Notes: a model not told the origin generated them from the sequence alone. A stretch of 64,000 nucleotides of DNA from Paenibacillus sp. PCH8 (GCF_002968835.1 NZ_PKQK01000001.1:62001-126000), one strand, 5' to 3'; positions 45,382-54,735 are shown, counted from the first letter of the stretch. Numbers and translations are program-made.

Positions 45382-47820
45382 CTACTGTCCCCGCTCAAAA
45401 TACGCATGCAACCGATACAAACAAATATCCTTCGTCCAGCGAAACAACAGCGCTCGTTCCTCCCCATCCTGCACCTGCACATTCAGTGAGAACAAGCCAT
45501 CCTCGAATCGCGTCATACTGCCCTTCGCGCCGCTCCACTTGGACATCGGCATATCAGAGATCAGCTGCTCTATTTCAGTTGCCGTCTTCTCATTCCATTC
45601 CCATAGCGCCAGTTTGCCTTTGTCCGAAAAGTCCTTCCGTTTCCGGTACTCCTTCTCCGTCAGGTACGTATGGAAGAACCTTGCCATCTCCCCTGGCGTG
45701 ATCGGGTCCATCCAGTGGGCTTCGCCTCGCTCCAGCATGTACAGTAGCACGATCATTTTATAGCTTTTGTTCATGAGCGTCTTCTCCACATCACGCAGCC
45801 ACGCCTCATGCCGGACGTACACCGCTCCCTCATATGGGGACAACAGCTCCGCCCAATACAGAAATCCAACATACGAACCAAATTCGCTTCGGTACCCAAT
45901 ACTCTTTGAACGCCCCATCAGATGCAACTCCAGATAGTTCGGAATACGCCCCAGTTCTCGTTTCACATCCAGAAAATCCTGATGCAACTTCTCACGACGG
46001 GGCAGCCGTTTGCGGCTTAGCTCCTGAAGCAGATTCACCACTCGGGTCTCCAGATGAATCCCGCAGTTGTCTGGAACTTCCGGCACAGCCGAATCTCGAT
46101 CTTTCGCGGTTCCCTCCAGCTCCCCGCGCACATCCAGCAGACTCAGCTTCACATCCGCATTGCGGTAATTCCCGATCAGATCAATGATAACACAATGCGA
46201 TTTCCCCTCTGCCAGCCGCAGACCGCGCCCTACCTGCTGGGTAAACACGGTGAGTGACTCCGTTGGACGCACAAAGAGAAGCGTGTCCACACGCGGTATA
46301 TCCGTTCCTTCATTGAACAGATCCACCGTCAACACAATCTCCAGCTCACCCGCATCAAGCTGGCGAATGGCTTCCTCCCGCGACATCTCCGATGTGCGCG
46401 AATGCAGACTGAGCACCTTCACCCCCTGACTGCGAAAATACGCAGCCAAATAGTCCGCCTGCCGGATCGACGAGCAAAATCCAATCGTTCTCGTCTGCTT
46501 GTGCCGCAGCCAAGCCGCATAGATTGTTTCCACATGCTCCTCTTGCAACTGAACAGCCATGAGCTGTTCTTCATCATACTTTGTGCCGATCCAGCGAATC
46601 TGCGAATAGTCCGTATCGTCGAATACCCCGTAATATTGAAATGGCGCCAGCCAACCTCGCCGGATCGCTTCGATAAAATGCATCTGGTACGCCACATTCC
46701 CATCACAGAGCGCATACACATCCTTGCCATCCAGTCGATCCGGGGTCGCCGTAATGCCCAGCAGGAACTTAGGCTGAAAATGCTCAATCACCGACATATA
46801 CGTCTTCGCCGCCGCATGATGGAATTCGTCCACCACGATCAGATCAAATGCATCCACCGCAAAACCATCCCGGTGCTTCTGCATACTCAGCGTAAAGATT
46901 GAAGCATACACACAATCCGCCGCCCCATCCTTGTACTGTCCGTTATAGATCCCATGACTGCGCTCCGGCATGATCCGTTGAAAAGACTTCTTCGCCTGGA
47001 ACAGAATCTCTTCCCGATGTGCCACAAACAACACCCTCTGGAACCGCTGCGCGAAGAAACCCGCCAGATACGTTTTGCCAAGCCCGGTCGCCATGACGAC
47101 CATCGCCTTGTCGTACTGCTCCTCCATCGTGCCATGGAGTGCTTCAAGCGCATCCAACTGAGCCAAACGCGGCTGGATCGGCACAAGCGAAAGCTCGGCG
47201 GCTTCTTCCTCTTTGTCCTCAGGTAGACCTGTGCCAAATTCCGCTTCTTCCATCTCCGTGATCCGCTGGATCATCTCCGGGTTCTTCTGGTGATACTTGC
47301 GGTACTCTTCCTCATACAGCTCAATTGAATCCGGGTTCACCGGCAGCGTTGTCTCATGGTAGAAACTCTGCATGAACTTGTCCAAAGCCATCTGGAACGT
47401 ATACGGCTCCGCTTCCGCATTCATCGCAAGATTCCATTCATACCCCGTCCTCAGCGCTGTGAACGAAAAGTTCGACGAGCCGACAATCAGCAGTCCTTCC
47501 CCGTTGTCATGATCGAACAGATACGCTTTCGGGTGAAAAGAAGTGCCCATACTTCGCCACAGACGTGTCTCAATTCGTGAATCAACCTCACAGAGCGCCC
47601 GCAAACCTTCCGGCTGTGTGATATACAGATAATCTCCTGCGAGCATCCGTACTTCTGCTCCACGCTCCGCCGCCCGCTTTAAGTGCGGAGCCAGCAGTCT
47701 CACCCCGGACTGCATAATAAAGGACGTCATAATATAAATCCCGGATGCATGCTGCATCCGGGCAATCAGTTCGTCTGCCAAGTTATCTGTAATGAGTCTA
47801 ACGTTAAGCTTCGTCGACAT
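45382..47820 (-). CDS. PLD-domain SF2 helicase (DEAD/DEAH type)
   Basis: 812 residues. An N-terminal phospholipase-D-like nuclease domain has one HxK motif ('SFHPKAYLF', H96/K98, then 'GSSNFSFTAL', 114-122). A superfamily 2 helicase core follows: 'MATGLGKT' (243-250), 'VVDEFHHA' (329-336), 'GITATPDR', 'SSIRQADYLAAYF' and 'QQVGRGLR'. The C-terminal 250 residues are of unknown type. Such proteins unwind DNA or RNA and may nick it, and are common in restriction-like and conflict loci. The start overlaps the pyrophosphatase gene by 17 bases. Confidence 0.85.
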   Translation of the reverse strand: MSTKLNVRLITDNLADELIARMQHASGIYIMTSFIMQSGVRLLAPHLKRAAERGAEVRMLAGDYLYITQPEGLRALCEVDSRIETRLWRSMGTSFHPKAYLFDHDNGEGLLIVGSSNFSFTALRTGYEWNLAMNAEAEPYTFQMALDKFMQSFYHETTLPVNPDSIELYEEEYRKYHQKNPEMIQRITEMEEAEFGTGLPEDKEEEAAELSLVPIQPRLAQLDALEALHGTMEEQYDKAMVVMATGLGKTYLAGFFAQRFQRVLFVAHREEILFQAKKSFQRIMPERSHGIYNGQYKDGAADCVYASIFTLSMQKHRDGFAVDAFDLIVVDEFHHAAAKTYMSVIEHFQPKFLLGITATPDRLDGKDVYALCDGNVAYQMHFIEAIRRGWLAPFQYYGVFDDTDYSQIRWIGTKYDEEQLMAVQLQEEHVETIYAAWLRHKQTRTIGFCSSIRQADYLAAYFRSQGVKVLSLHSRTSEMSREEAIRQLDAGELEIVLTVDLFNEGTDIPRVDTLLFVRPTESLTVFTQQVGRGLRLAEGKSHCVIIDLIGNYRNADVKLSLLDVRGELEGTAKDRDSAVPEVPDNCGIHLETRVVNLLQELSRKRLPRREKLHQDFLDVKRELGRIPNYLELHLMGRSKSIGYRSEFGSYVGFLYWAELLSPYEGAVYVRHEAWLRDVEKTLMNKSYKMIVLLYMLERGEAHWMDPITPGEMARFFHTYLTEKEYRKRKDFSDKGKLALWEWNEKTATEIEQLISDMPMSKWSGAKGSMTRFEDGLFSLNVQVQDGEERALLFRWTKDICLYRLHAYFERGQ

Positions 47821-48130
47821 CGATCAGATACACTCTCTCCTGGAATCCACCGCGTGCCTCAGCCTTGTCCGCCCGTAGCTTATCCAATTGCGCCGCATTC
47901 GCTCCATGCACCTCAGCCAGCGCCCGGATCACTTCGAGCATGTCGGCCAGTTCTTCTAGCGCTTCCTGATCGCTTCCTGCACTCATGTATTCTTCCGATT
48001 CTTCTTGCAGCTTTGTTCTTAGTTCTTGCTTATACTCCTCCGGGTCCAGAATGCGTGTGCGGCATTCCTTACCGCTGGATGTAATAATATGCGGAATCTT
48101 GTCCCGCACCAATTTGTTGTATGTAGGCAT
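47804..48130 (-). CDS. MazG-like NTP pyrophosphatase (all-alpha)
   Basis: 108 residues from ATG 48130, with AAAGGA about 11 bases upstream. It begins 'MPTYNKLVRDKIPHIITSS' and has the metal-binding helices 'LQEESEEYMSAG' and 'EALEELADMLEVIRAL', with the E..E..D spacing of the phosphoribosyl-ATP pyrophosphohydrolase/MazG superfamily. It should hydrolyse NTPs or dNTPs to NMP and PPi. It overlaps the PLD helicase gene, so the two form a two-gene operon; a nucleotide-pool function tied to the helicase is an inference. Confidence 0.82.
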   Translation of the reverse strand: MPTYNKLVRDKIPHIITSSGKECRTRILDPEEYKQELRTKLQEESEEYMSAGSDQEALEELADMLEVIRALAEVHGANAAQLDKLRADKAEARGGFQERVYLIDVDEA

Positions 48131-48261
48131 GTGGTATAACATCCTTTCTGCTGTTGAAGTTTTCGAGCCTTAGTGCCAGAATCTCCCTTCTTGCCATTAT
48201 ACCATTTGCTATGGAGAGGGATCGGTTGATTTTGTAAAGTGGTTGGGATGGAATGAGGAGA

Positions 48262-48305
48262 TAAAAATAGCCCATGACTACTCGTATTCGAGTTGAAATG
48301 GGCGT
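48262..48305 (-). terminator. Terminator of the toxin/immunity operon
   Basis: On the minus strand GCCCAT...ACTCG-aata-CGAGT...ATGGGC folds as a nested stem, followed by TATTTTTATC. Confidence 0.6.
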
Positions 48306-48359
48306 TCGGTAATTTGTAATGTCTAATTTTTCTGCATCAAACTCTGGTTCAGAAGGATT

Positions 48360-48875
48360 CTAAGCCAACAGTTTTGAGACAATAACATTCGTATCCATCA
48401 TTTCTTTATCAATCTCGACCAAGCAAGTGTCATCATCCATAGCTGGTTCATAACCGATTCTAACTTTTTCAATTGCATACTTCTTCTTAATATCAAGAAT
48501 ATACTCTATTAACTTCTGAGCATTTAACGTTGTCTCTGAATTTTCTCCGCTGAACAACTCCTCTTCAGGAAAATTCATAACGATATCTCCAGATTCCTCA
48601 TCGAATGAAAATACAATCATCACGTCGTTATAGGTATGACCTAGGTTAAGCTGAGATAATAATATATTCCCCGTTCCCTTAGGAGAAAGAATCTCTTCAA
48701 GGCTCTCTATTTGCTGAAATTCAATATCGTTTTTACTACGGTTATCATAAAAGTGAGAACTTTTGATCCGATCCACCTGAATGTTCAAATCATTTTTCAT
48801 GAATTGATCCAGATTATTTTTGTTAAAATCAATTAAAATGATTTCTAAACTTTCCAAATTCACAACCTCCATCAT
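48360..48875 (-). CDS. Probable immunity protein of the WXG100-type toxin
   Basis: 171 residues, acidic and cytoplasmic, with no signal. Its start overlaps the toxin stop by 4 bases (ATGATG/TGA), the classic place of an immunity gene in polymorphic toxin loci. The protein has mixed alpha/beta features ('TYNDVMIVFSFDEESGDIVM', 'KVRIGYEPAMDDDTCLVEID'). No family was recognised; the role rests on position. Confidence 0.6.
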   Translation of the reverse strand: MMEVVNLESLEIILIDFNKNNLDQFMKNDLNIQVDRIKSSHFYDNRSKNDIEFQQIESLEEILSPKGTGNILLSQLNLGHTYNDVMIVFSFDEESGDIVMNFPEEELFSGENSETTLNAQKLIEYILDIKKKYAIEKVRIGYEPAMDDDTCLVEIDKEMMDTNVIVSKLLA

Positions 48876-49907
48876 TGATCGATAAATCCTTTGAATGAAC
48901 CATCTTGGTTAAGCCTTACTCCGCGACCATCAGGTAAATTCTTTTCGAGGAAAGTAATACCTCTATTATTTGTAGTTTTCTTAAATTCACCTGGAGCATC
49001 AAGTATATCCTGTAAATGCTTTTGAGCTACTTGATTAATTTGTTCAGGCCCACCTCTAACTCTTCCCCATATATCGGGGTTTCGCCCTGCATGTTTCTGC
49101 AAAGCATGTCCTACAACGGTTTCTCCACCTTTTTTGGGAGCAGTAGCAGAACTAATAACGGTATCTCTGTTAAATATCACAGGGTTTACACCATTCAAGT
49201 TATCTAGCTTAGACTTTGGAAACTTCAATCCTCCAGTCGGAACCTTATAACCCCTATTATACGTTCCAGTAAAAGCCAACACGAGCTTAGCAGTCTGTAA
49301 ACCTCCTATAGAAACTGCTGCTTGCCATGCTGGTATGGATTCTCCAGTTATGGGATGACGACCTTCTTTAAACGCACTAATCTGTTCATCATATATATCC
49401 CCACCACCAGACTCTGGTTGCTTCGGTCCAGCTCTCATTTCTTCATAGGTACCACCCTGTTCCCAATACTTAACAAACTCCTTTTGCCCTGGCATTCCAT
49501 CCTCTGCTTCACTGGCAGGCATGTTAACTCCAAACAAAGGATTATATACCATTCGTCTTTTCTCTTCTGTGTTACCTGTATTATGGTTCATCATTGTATG
49601 TGCAGCAATCTGTCCAGCAATGGCTCCCAAGCTCACCTGTACCTGATCTGCTTGTTCGAATCTCTCGGCAATCGCTATTAAATCCTGAGAGGACTTCACC
49701 ATACTCTCCAGTGCTCGATCCAGTACAGAACGTGATTGCTGAAAATCATAGAAAAACCGTTCCTGCGTTCCTCCCGCCCACTGAGATTGGATGAATCCGA
49801 TCCGTGCAGTCAGGTCATTACGTATACCTTCCAACTGCTGCCTGCCTTGTTCAATCTGTTTAGATACATGCAGCAGCTCCTCCGGTTGTTACTCTAATTG
49901 TACTCAT
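48872..49907 (-). pseudogene. WXG100-type polymorphic toxin, frameshifted at codon 7
   Basis: The true start is ATG 49907 (GGAG 6 bases upstream), giving 'MSTIRVT' before a one-base insertion in AACAACC. Removing one A gives 'TPEELLHVSKQIEQGRQQLE' in frame with the rest, a typical WXG100 start with 'QWAG' as the WxG turn. The helical WXG domain (about 1-90) is followed by a linker and a C-terminal nuclease-like domain ('VGHALQKHAGRNPDIWG', 'NRGITFLEKNLPDGRGVRLN'), perhaps a BECR-type RNase. An in-frame ATG at 49834 could restart without the first helix. It would be exported by a type VII system. Confidence 0.75.
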
Positions 49908-50079
49908 ATCATTCTCCGCCGTTAGAATTAGGATTTTACAATGTTAGCAGAAGTTTGTTGCAAATACATCCACCCATTATCCTGATTTTTTTTCTTCAAA
50001 TGAGTACCTTTCGGTACTTATAATCCTCCAGTCCCATTCCTGTAAAAGGAACCGCCAGATCATCATGGCACGCCTTATA

Positions 50080-50601
50080 TCAGGAAAACTTTGTTGAATT
50101 ATCATTCAATCGAGTGGCTAACTCCTCTAATATGTCTTCCGTTCGTTGATGAAGCTTTTCGATGTTCTCAAGGTCTAAATATTGATCCTCTGGGCGCTCC
50201 TCTAAAGATGACATATGTTGCATCGTGCCGATGAACAAAGCGATATCCAATCCGGGTTCAGTGTCCGTATGCACTAAAGGCAAGATTTCATTCATGGTGA
50301 GTTCTTTGGGTGGATGAACTGAATGATACTTATGGATATAAAGCGCCTTAATCATGGAGGCTAGAGCCCAATCACATAGAATTAGGCAGGCTTTAAACTG
50401 ATTGTGATTACGCATGATGGCGGCAAGTTTGAGATGATACTTAGCATGTTGGTGATATTCCATGATTGTAGTATGTAGCATGTGGTAAGCAGGAGTATGT
50501 TTGGACCTAGGTTGTATGGAGATATCATGGTCTTGCAAACGTGGGGTAAAATCTACTTGGTGACTACAATGTGCTTCGGTTATGAACCAATTTCTTGCCA
50601 T
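50080..50601 (-). CDS. HEPN-like helical protein
   Basis: 173 residues from ATG 50601 (GGAGG 7 bases upstream). A polar N-terminal 45 residues precede a helical domain resembling HEPN ('HQHAKYHLKLAAIMRNHNQF', 'ACLILCDWALASMIKALYIH'). The usual HEPN RNase motif R-x4-6-H is not evident, so it may be a non-catalytic version. It lies divergent from an XRE regulator with about 145 bases between. HEPN proteins are often toxins or RNA-binding partners in conflict systems; function here is uncertain. Confidence 0.55.
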   Translation of the reverse strand: MARNWFITEAHCSHQVDFTPRLQDHDISIQPRSKHTPAYHMLHTTIMEYHQHAKYHLKLAAIMRNHNQFKACLILCDWALASMIKALYIHKYHSVHPPKELTMNEILPLVHTDTEPGLDIALFIGTMQHMSSLEERPEDQYLDLENIEKLHQRTEDILEELATRLNDNSTKFS

Positions 50602-50745
50602 TGTCATCCCTCCAAAGAGTTAATACCAGTATTATACAATAAAACAATACCCAAAGATATAATTTAACAAAAATTATACGATTCAAATAGACATGTTTAG
50701 CCCCCTAAATCTTGTCTACACTTTTACATAGAGGGGGTGCGTATC

Positions 50746-51096
50746 GTGGAAGACAGAGAAATTTTAAATTTAGTCGGCGCTCGAATCAAGGTTTTAAGGA
50801 AAGAGAAGGGACTATCCCAGGAGGCACTTGGAGAAAAAGGTGGATTTCATTTTACATACATTGGACAAGTTGAACGTGGGGAAAAGAATGTGTCTTTGGT
50901 TAACCTGGCTAAAATAGCCGAAGCCTTGGAGGTGAATATATCACAGTTGTTTGCTTATGTTGATGAAGATATGGAGATGACTGAATCAGAGGCTGTGATT
51001 CAGGAGATTGTGATTATGTTACGTGATTCTGATCCAAGTAACATTTTTCTATCTAGAAATATAGTTAGAGAGATAGTTAAAAGTTCCAAGAATTAA
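50746..51096 (+). CDS. XRE-family transcriptional regulator
   Basis: 116 residues from GTG 50746 with GAGGGGG 8 bases upstream. The N-terminal Cro/C1 helix-turn-helix ('IKVLRKEKGLSQEALGEKGG', 'HFTYIGQVERGEKNVSLVNL') resembles controller proteins of restriction systems. The C-terminal 40 residues are acidic and helical. A TAGACA/TGTCTA inverted pair at about 50688-50718 lies over its promoter region and may be the operator. It may control the divergent HEPN-like gene, the defence operon that follows, or both. Confidence 0.82.
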   Translation: MEDREILNLVGARIKVLRKEKGLSQEALGEKGGFHFTYIGQVERGEKNVSLVNLAKIAEALEVNISQLFAYVDEDMEMTESEAVIQEIVIMLRDSDPSNIFLSRNIVREIVKSSKN

Positions 51097-51100
51097 GCGG

Positions 51101-51155
51101 TACTAAAAGCAAACTAACGATTAATCGTTGATTTGCTTTTAGTAATATTTTTTTT
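51101..51155. terminator. Strong terminator after the XRE gene
   Basis: TACTAAAAGCAAA pairs with TTTGCTTTTAGTA (13 bases), with inner AACGATTAATCGTT, followed on the plus strand by a T-run at 51147-51155. It separates the XRE gene from the converging ATPase operon. Confidence 0.85.
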
Positions 51156-51244
51156 AGTTTTTTAATATATCTGGATACTATGAAACATGACATCGAATAT
51201 TTTAATAGAATTTATACCAGTTCTCTATATTAATTACGACTAAT

Positions 51245-53155
51245 CTAATTCTCATTTAGATCATCTATAAGCCCATAAGGCAAATCCTTTAAACCATTGC
51301 CATCAAACTTAGCCACTATGTGTTCTTCTGAAAGAAAGTCTGGATACCCGTTATTAATGACAATTAACTGGATTTGTTCGCTCTTTTCTGAATCCAACTT
51401 AATAAAAAAACGTAATATAGAATTAAATATTTTTTCGTCTTTGAATTCTTCTTCATCTTGATTTGGATCAGCCCCAAGATTTTTTCTTGGCGTATCCATA
51501 ATTAACAATCCTGGGTGATTATTTTCCCCTTCATTACCAACAATTAGAACACTTAAATAATAAGCCATAGTTAACATTGTAACTGATCCCAAGCTGCCAA
51601 TATTATCATACTTTCTTCCTCTAACATATGGTAAATAATCTTTGATACCAACGTAAGCATCAGCCAACTTTGGAAAGTTGAATTCTTCAAGGATTGTTTC
51701 ATAAACTGTACTGATTCTTTCTAAAATAATGTCTTTGTCTACATTAGTTTGCTCTATTTCTTTAGCTCGCTCTTTTAGTTTTGTCAACAATGTGCTCTCA
51801 GTGTCTATCTTGTTCAACATTACATTGAATTCTTGAATAACTTTCAGAGTCCTCTCTAAGTCTTTAAGCTGATTTTTTCTGTCACCAAGTTCTAAATTTA
51901 ATTTTTCTATTTTCTCAAGATATGGACTGATATATTCCATCCTTAAATGATTTAGTAGTTCCTGTTCATCTTGTAACTTTGTCTTTTCCTCTTTTTTTCT
52001 AAGTCTTAACTTCTCAAGTTGATCTTTTTGATCATCTATATAATCTGATAATTTTTTAAATTTCAACTTTAACCTAGTAGATTCACTTTTATATACTTTA
52101 ATTTCATCTTCATTTAAACTCTTTAATGTATTCCCGCAAAGTTCACATCCCGCTTCATGCGGTATTAGCTCATTTAAACAAGATGGACATACTTCAAATA
52201 CATACTGATTTAAAGCATTAGACCCTTCCAACAAAAACTCTATCTTTCCTAATTCACTTTGATATTGATTCCTAAGTAATGATAGTTTTTCAATATATTG
52301 AGACTGTTTTAAAATCTCTTCCGTAAACCTTTCAATCTCTAACTGTCTTTTCAAAATTGATTCCTCTATCTCCCCACCAGGAAATAGACCCTGAGTTTTT
52401 ATATCTGATTTTATACTGTAGAGCTCAGTTTTTAGATCAAAAATATTAATCTCTATCTCATTCTTTTTATCAAAATAATTATCAAAGTCTAGCAATTTTA
52501 AGTTTTTTAGAAAATCACTAACTCCTTGTTTTCTTTTCTCTAAATCAGCTATTAACTCAGTTTGCTCTTTAATCTTAGCCTTTAATTCTGATAATAAATT
52601 ATCAAAAAGATTAAATATTATTTCAAATGTTGGCTTCCTCTTAATGTTTGGCCCCCAAGTTTTCTCTCTCATGAGATCCTCACTATCAATCTCCGTTTGC
52701 CTTAGATAACAAAACTTATAAATGTCTCTAAAACTAAAAACTTGATTTACAACTGTGATATCAAAAAATCCGAGCTCATTCAACAAAAACTTTGACAGAG
52801 AAGTTTCATTAGCTGGAGACTCCACTGGTAGAAGTTCAAAATCATTACTGTATTGTTGTTCATGCTCATTATATTTAAATAATTTAACTGGTCTATTAAA
52901 GTCAAATAAGGGGCGTACAATCTTATAGAGCCTATCACCAATTTCTATTTCCAGCTCCACTTCTGTACAATTTTGTCTAACTTCGATGTAATCTTTATGT
53001 TTTTCAGCACCTAAGGTATAGTTAATCAGCTCGGCAATTGTTGATTTCCCTGTTGATGTTGGTCCTGATATGTAGTTCAATCCTTTCTTAAACTTAACTG
53101 AATAATTTTTCCTTAAGCCAACTAATGTTAAACGTTTAATAAACAATTTATCCAT
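51245..53155 (-). CDS. SMC/Rad50-like ABC ATPase of an ABC-three-component system
   Basis: 636 residues. The N-terminal lobe has Walker A 'GPTSTGKST' (31-39). Long coiled coils (about 190-320 and 350-480) are joined by a zinc hook with 'CPSC' (323-326) and 'CELC' (337-340). The C-terminal lobe has a signature region 'GSLGSVTMLTM' (520-530) and Walker B 'LLIMDTPRKNLG' (550-561). This is a Rad50/RecN-like ATPase in which the usual Walker B Glu is replaced by a Thr-Pro (D-T-P), as in ABC-3C ATPases. Last gene of the four-gene operon; it is expected to sense DNA or phage structures and trigger the effectors. Confidence 0.82.
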   Translation of the reverse strand: MDKLFIKRLTLVGLRKNYSVKFKKGLNYISGPTSTGKSTIAELINYTLGAEKHKDYIEVRQNCTEVELEIEIGDRLYKIVRPLFDFNRPVKLFKYNEHEQQYSNDFELLPVESPANETSLSKFLLNELGFFDITVVNQVFSFRDIYKFCYLRQTEIDSEDLMREKTWGPNIKRKPTFEIIFNLFDNLLSELKAKIKEQTELIADLEKRKQGVSDFLKNLKLLDFDNYFDKKNEIEINIFDLKTELYSIKSDIKTQGLFPGGEIEESILKRQLEIERFTEEILKQSQYIEKLSLLRNQYQSELGKIEFLLEGSNALNQYVFEVCPSCLNELIPHEAGCELCGNTLKSLNEDEIKVYKSESTRLKLKFKKLSDYIDDQKDQLEKLRLRKKEEKTKLQDEQELLNHLRMEYISPYLEKIEKLNLELGDRKNQLKDLERTLKVIQEFNVMLNKIDTESTLLTKLKERAKEIEQTNVDKDIILERISTVYETILEEFNFPKLADAYVGIKDYLPYVRGRKYDNIGSLGSVTMLTMAYYLSVLIVGNEGENNHPGLLIMDTPRKNLGADPNQDEEEFKDEKIFNSILRFFIKLDSEKSEQIQLIVINNGYPDFLSEEHIVAKFDGNGLKDLPYGLIDDLNEN

Positions 53156-53170
53156 TTAGAGCCCCCCTTA

Positions 53171-53644
53171 TTAGTTATCAGCACAAGAAAAACTTTTCAA
53201 AATAATATCTTCTTCAATTTTTGTGTCACTAAGTCTTGCAATATTTTTCTTTATATAATTAGCAACATTATCTAATTTTTTGTAATAAGAAGAATTCAAA
53301 CTCTCAATAACGTCAGTTCCATCACTTGTTATTTGATAAATAAACTCACTTTTAATAATATTTCTTGAAACTAATTTTTTGGCTGTCAGAAGCCTTAAGA
53401 ATACATGGTATTCTTCTCGATTTGGCTTCCAATGGTAGTATGAATAATAATCATAAAAGCTAAGATTCTGTTTTAAATTTTCATCTTCAATCATTACATT
53501 TGGATACTTCATATAAAAATCAAGCAACATTATCTTATCTAGCGATATTTTTATAGTTTTTTGACTCCCAAATTTAGATAACAAAATTAAAATGCGTGTC
53601 ACATGTATAATTAATTCTGAGTTCGTATTAGCTATCTTCTCCAT
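53171..53644 (-). CDS. ABC-three-component system middle component
   Basis: 157 residues with no membrane helix, mixed charged and hydrophobic. A winged-helix-like part ('KISLDKIMLLDFYMKYPNVM', 'VFLRLLTAKKLVSR', 'FIYQITSDGTDVIESLN') fits the wHTH-type middle components of ABC-3C systems. GAGGGA lies 7 bases before the ATG. It overlaps the protease gene by 17 bases and is followed 15 bases later by the ATPase, placing it exactly where the middle component belongs. It is thought to link the ATPase to the effector. Confidence 0.65.
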   Translation of the reverse strand: MEKIANTNSELIIHVTRILILLSKFGSQKTIKISLDKIMLLDFYMKYPNVMIEDENLKQNLSFYDYYSYYHWKPNREEYHVFLRLLTAKKLVSRNIIKSEFIYQITSDGTDVIESLNSSYYKKLDNVANYIKKNIARLSDTKIEEDIILKSFSCADN

Positions 53645-54728
53645 TGGATGTTCCCTCTTTCTCCTCTCGGTATTTTATTAAGTTCCGCTCATAGTTTTTG
53701 ACCCACCCAATCTTACAATTATCTGCCCATTGATGTAACAAACCTTTTTTGGCGTATAGGCTAGTTTGTATAATCTTAGAAGCCAATGTTGTTTCTGCAC
53801 ATTTTTCAATTTGATCATAGACACTGGATAAAAGTGCTCCCCCATTATCCTCATCTTTATATCCTAGATATTTACTATACCAAAAACTACGTACATCACT
53901 TTTTAGTCGACTGAGTTCTTGTATTTCACTTTTTACTTCTTTACTATTTACGGATTCACTCAAAATTTCCGCATGATAAAATTCAGTTTGGCAAAGATCA
54001 TGTTCAAATATTGAAGCAGCCTCAAGCTTTTCCACAAAGATAAAGTCCTTATATTGATTTTCATTCAATGAATGTAAATAAGGATCAACATATTCGTGAA
54101 CTTGTATATCCAAGATTTCCATTTCTCGCTTAAAATTCGAAAGACCTATGGCACCAAGTGAAATCGCTCTTCCATTTTCCATAGCTTCTGTCAACATTAC
54201 TCCTACTAATTTTCCATCCACTAATAAAGGTGCACCCGACAAACCCGAAAAATCTGCTATCTGACTTTGATGACTTAAATCAATATTCCAATCATATGGA
54301 TTATAAACCATGTCCCCCATAACTCTTGATACTTTATTCTTCACCCATTGACCTGCGGACCATTTAACAGTTGGGTAACCAAAAGTCTCAAAATCAATTC
54401 CTGGGTCAACCTCAAAATTGGAAAAACGTAGATAACTTGAATACACAGGAGAATCTAATTCGAGGAATATAATTGCACCTTCATTTGTTTTACGAGGTAT
54501 TGCTTTTCTAATAATGCGTTCATTATTAATGTTTAAAAATTCAAGTTTTATAGAGTTTGCTACTTTATCCTCAAGATAACGTTTAACATTATGTGTAGCA
54601 GTAATAACCATATTAGGTGCAACTAGAAACGCTGTCCCTTTATCCGAATCATCCTCATTATGACCACAAGTAAGTCTACAAACTGATGCCATTACATCTT
54701 TTTGATTATGCCACATCTTAGTATTCAT
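53628..54728 (-). CDS. Trypsin-like protease effector with ABC-3C C-terminal domain
   Basis: About 366 residues. A serine protease domain has a His motif 'VITATHNVKRY', an Asp in 'IIFLELDSPV' and the Ser motif 'FSGLSGAPLLVDG'. A C-terminal helical domain ('GGALLSSVYDQIEKCAE', 'LLHQWADNCKIGWVKNYE') matches the effector-associated domain of ABC-3C systems. The open frame extends upstream to 54779, inside the previous gene. Starts at 54728 or 54716 are more likely, though both are poorly spaced from GGGGG. The protein should cut a host or phage target when activated. Confidence 0.78.
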   Translation of the reverse strand: MNTKMWHNQKDVMASVCRLTCGHNEDDSDKGTAFLVAPNMVITATHNVKRYLEDKVANSIKLEFLNINNERIIRKAIPRKTNEGAIIFLELDSPVYSSYLRFSNFEVDPGIDFETFGYPTVKWSAGQWVKNKVSRVMGDMVYNPYDWNIDLSHQSQIADFSGLSGAPLLVDGKLVGVMLTEAMENGRAISLGAIGLSNFKREMEILDIQVHEYVDPYLHSLNENQYKDFIFVEKLEAASIFEHDLCQTEFYHAEILSESVNSKEVKSEIQELSRLKSDVRSFWYSKYLGYKDEDNGGALLSSVYDQIEKCAETTLASKIIQTSLYAKKGLLHQWADNCKIGWVKNYERNLIKYREEKEGTSNGEDS

Positions 54729-54735
54729 CCCCCAT

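Noticed and set aside
49980..50040. AGTACC-GAAA-GGTACT hairpin as a terminator of the HEPN-like gene
   Set aside because: The stem is only six bases and the sequence after it on the minus strand is A-rich, not T-rich.
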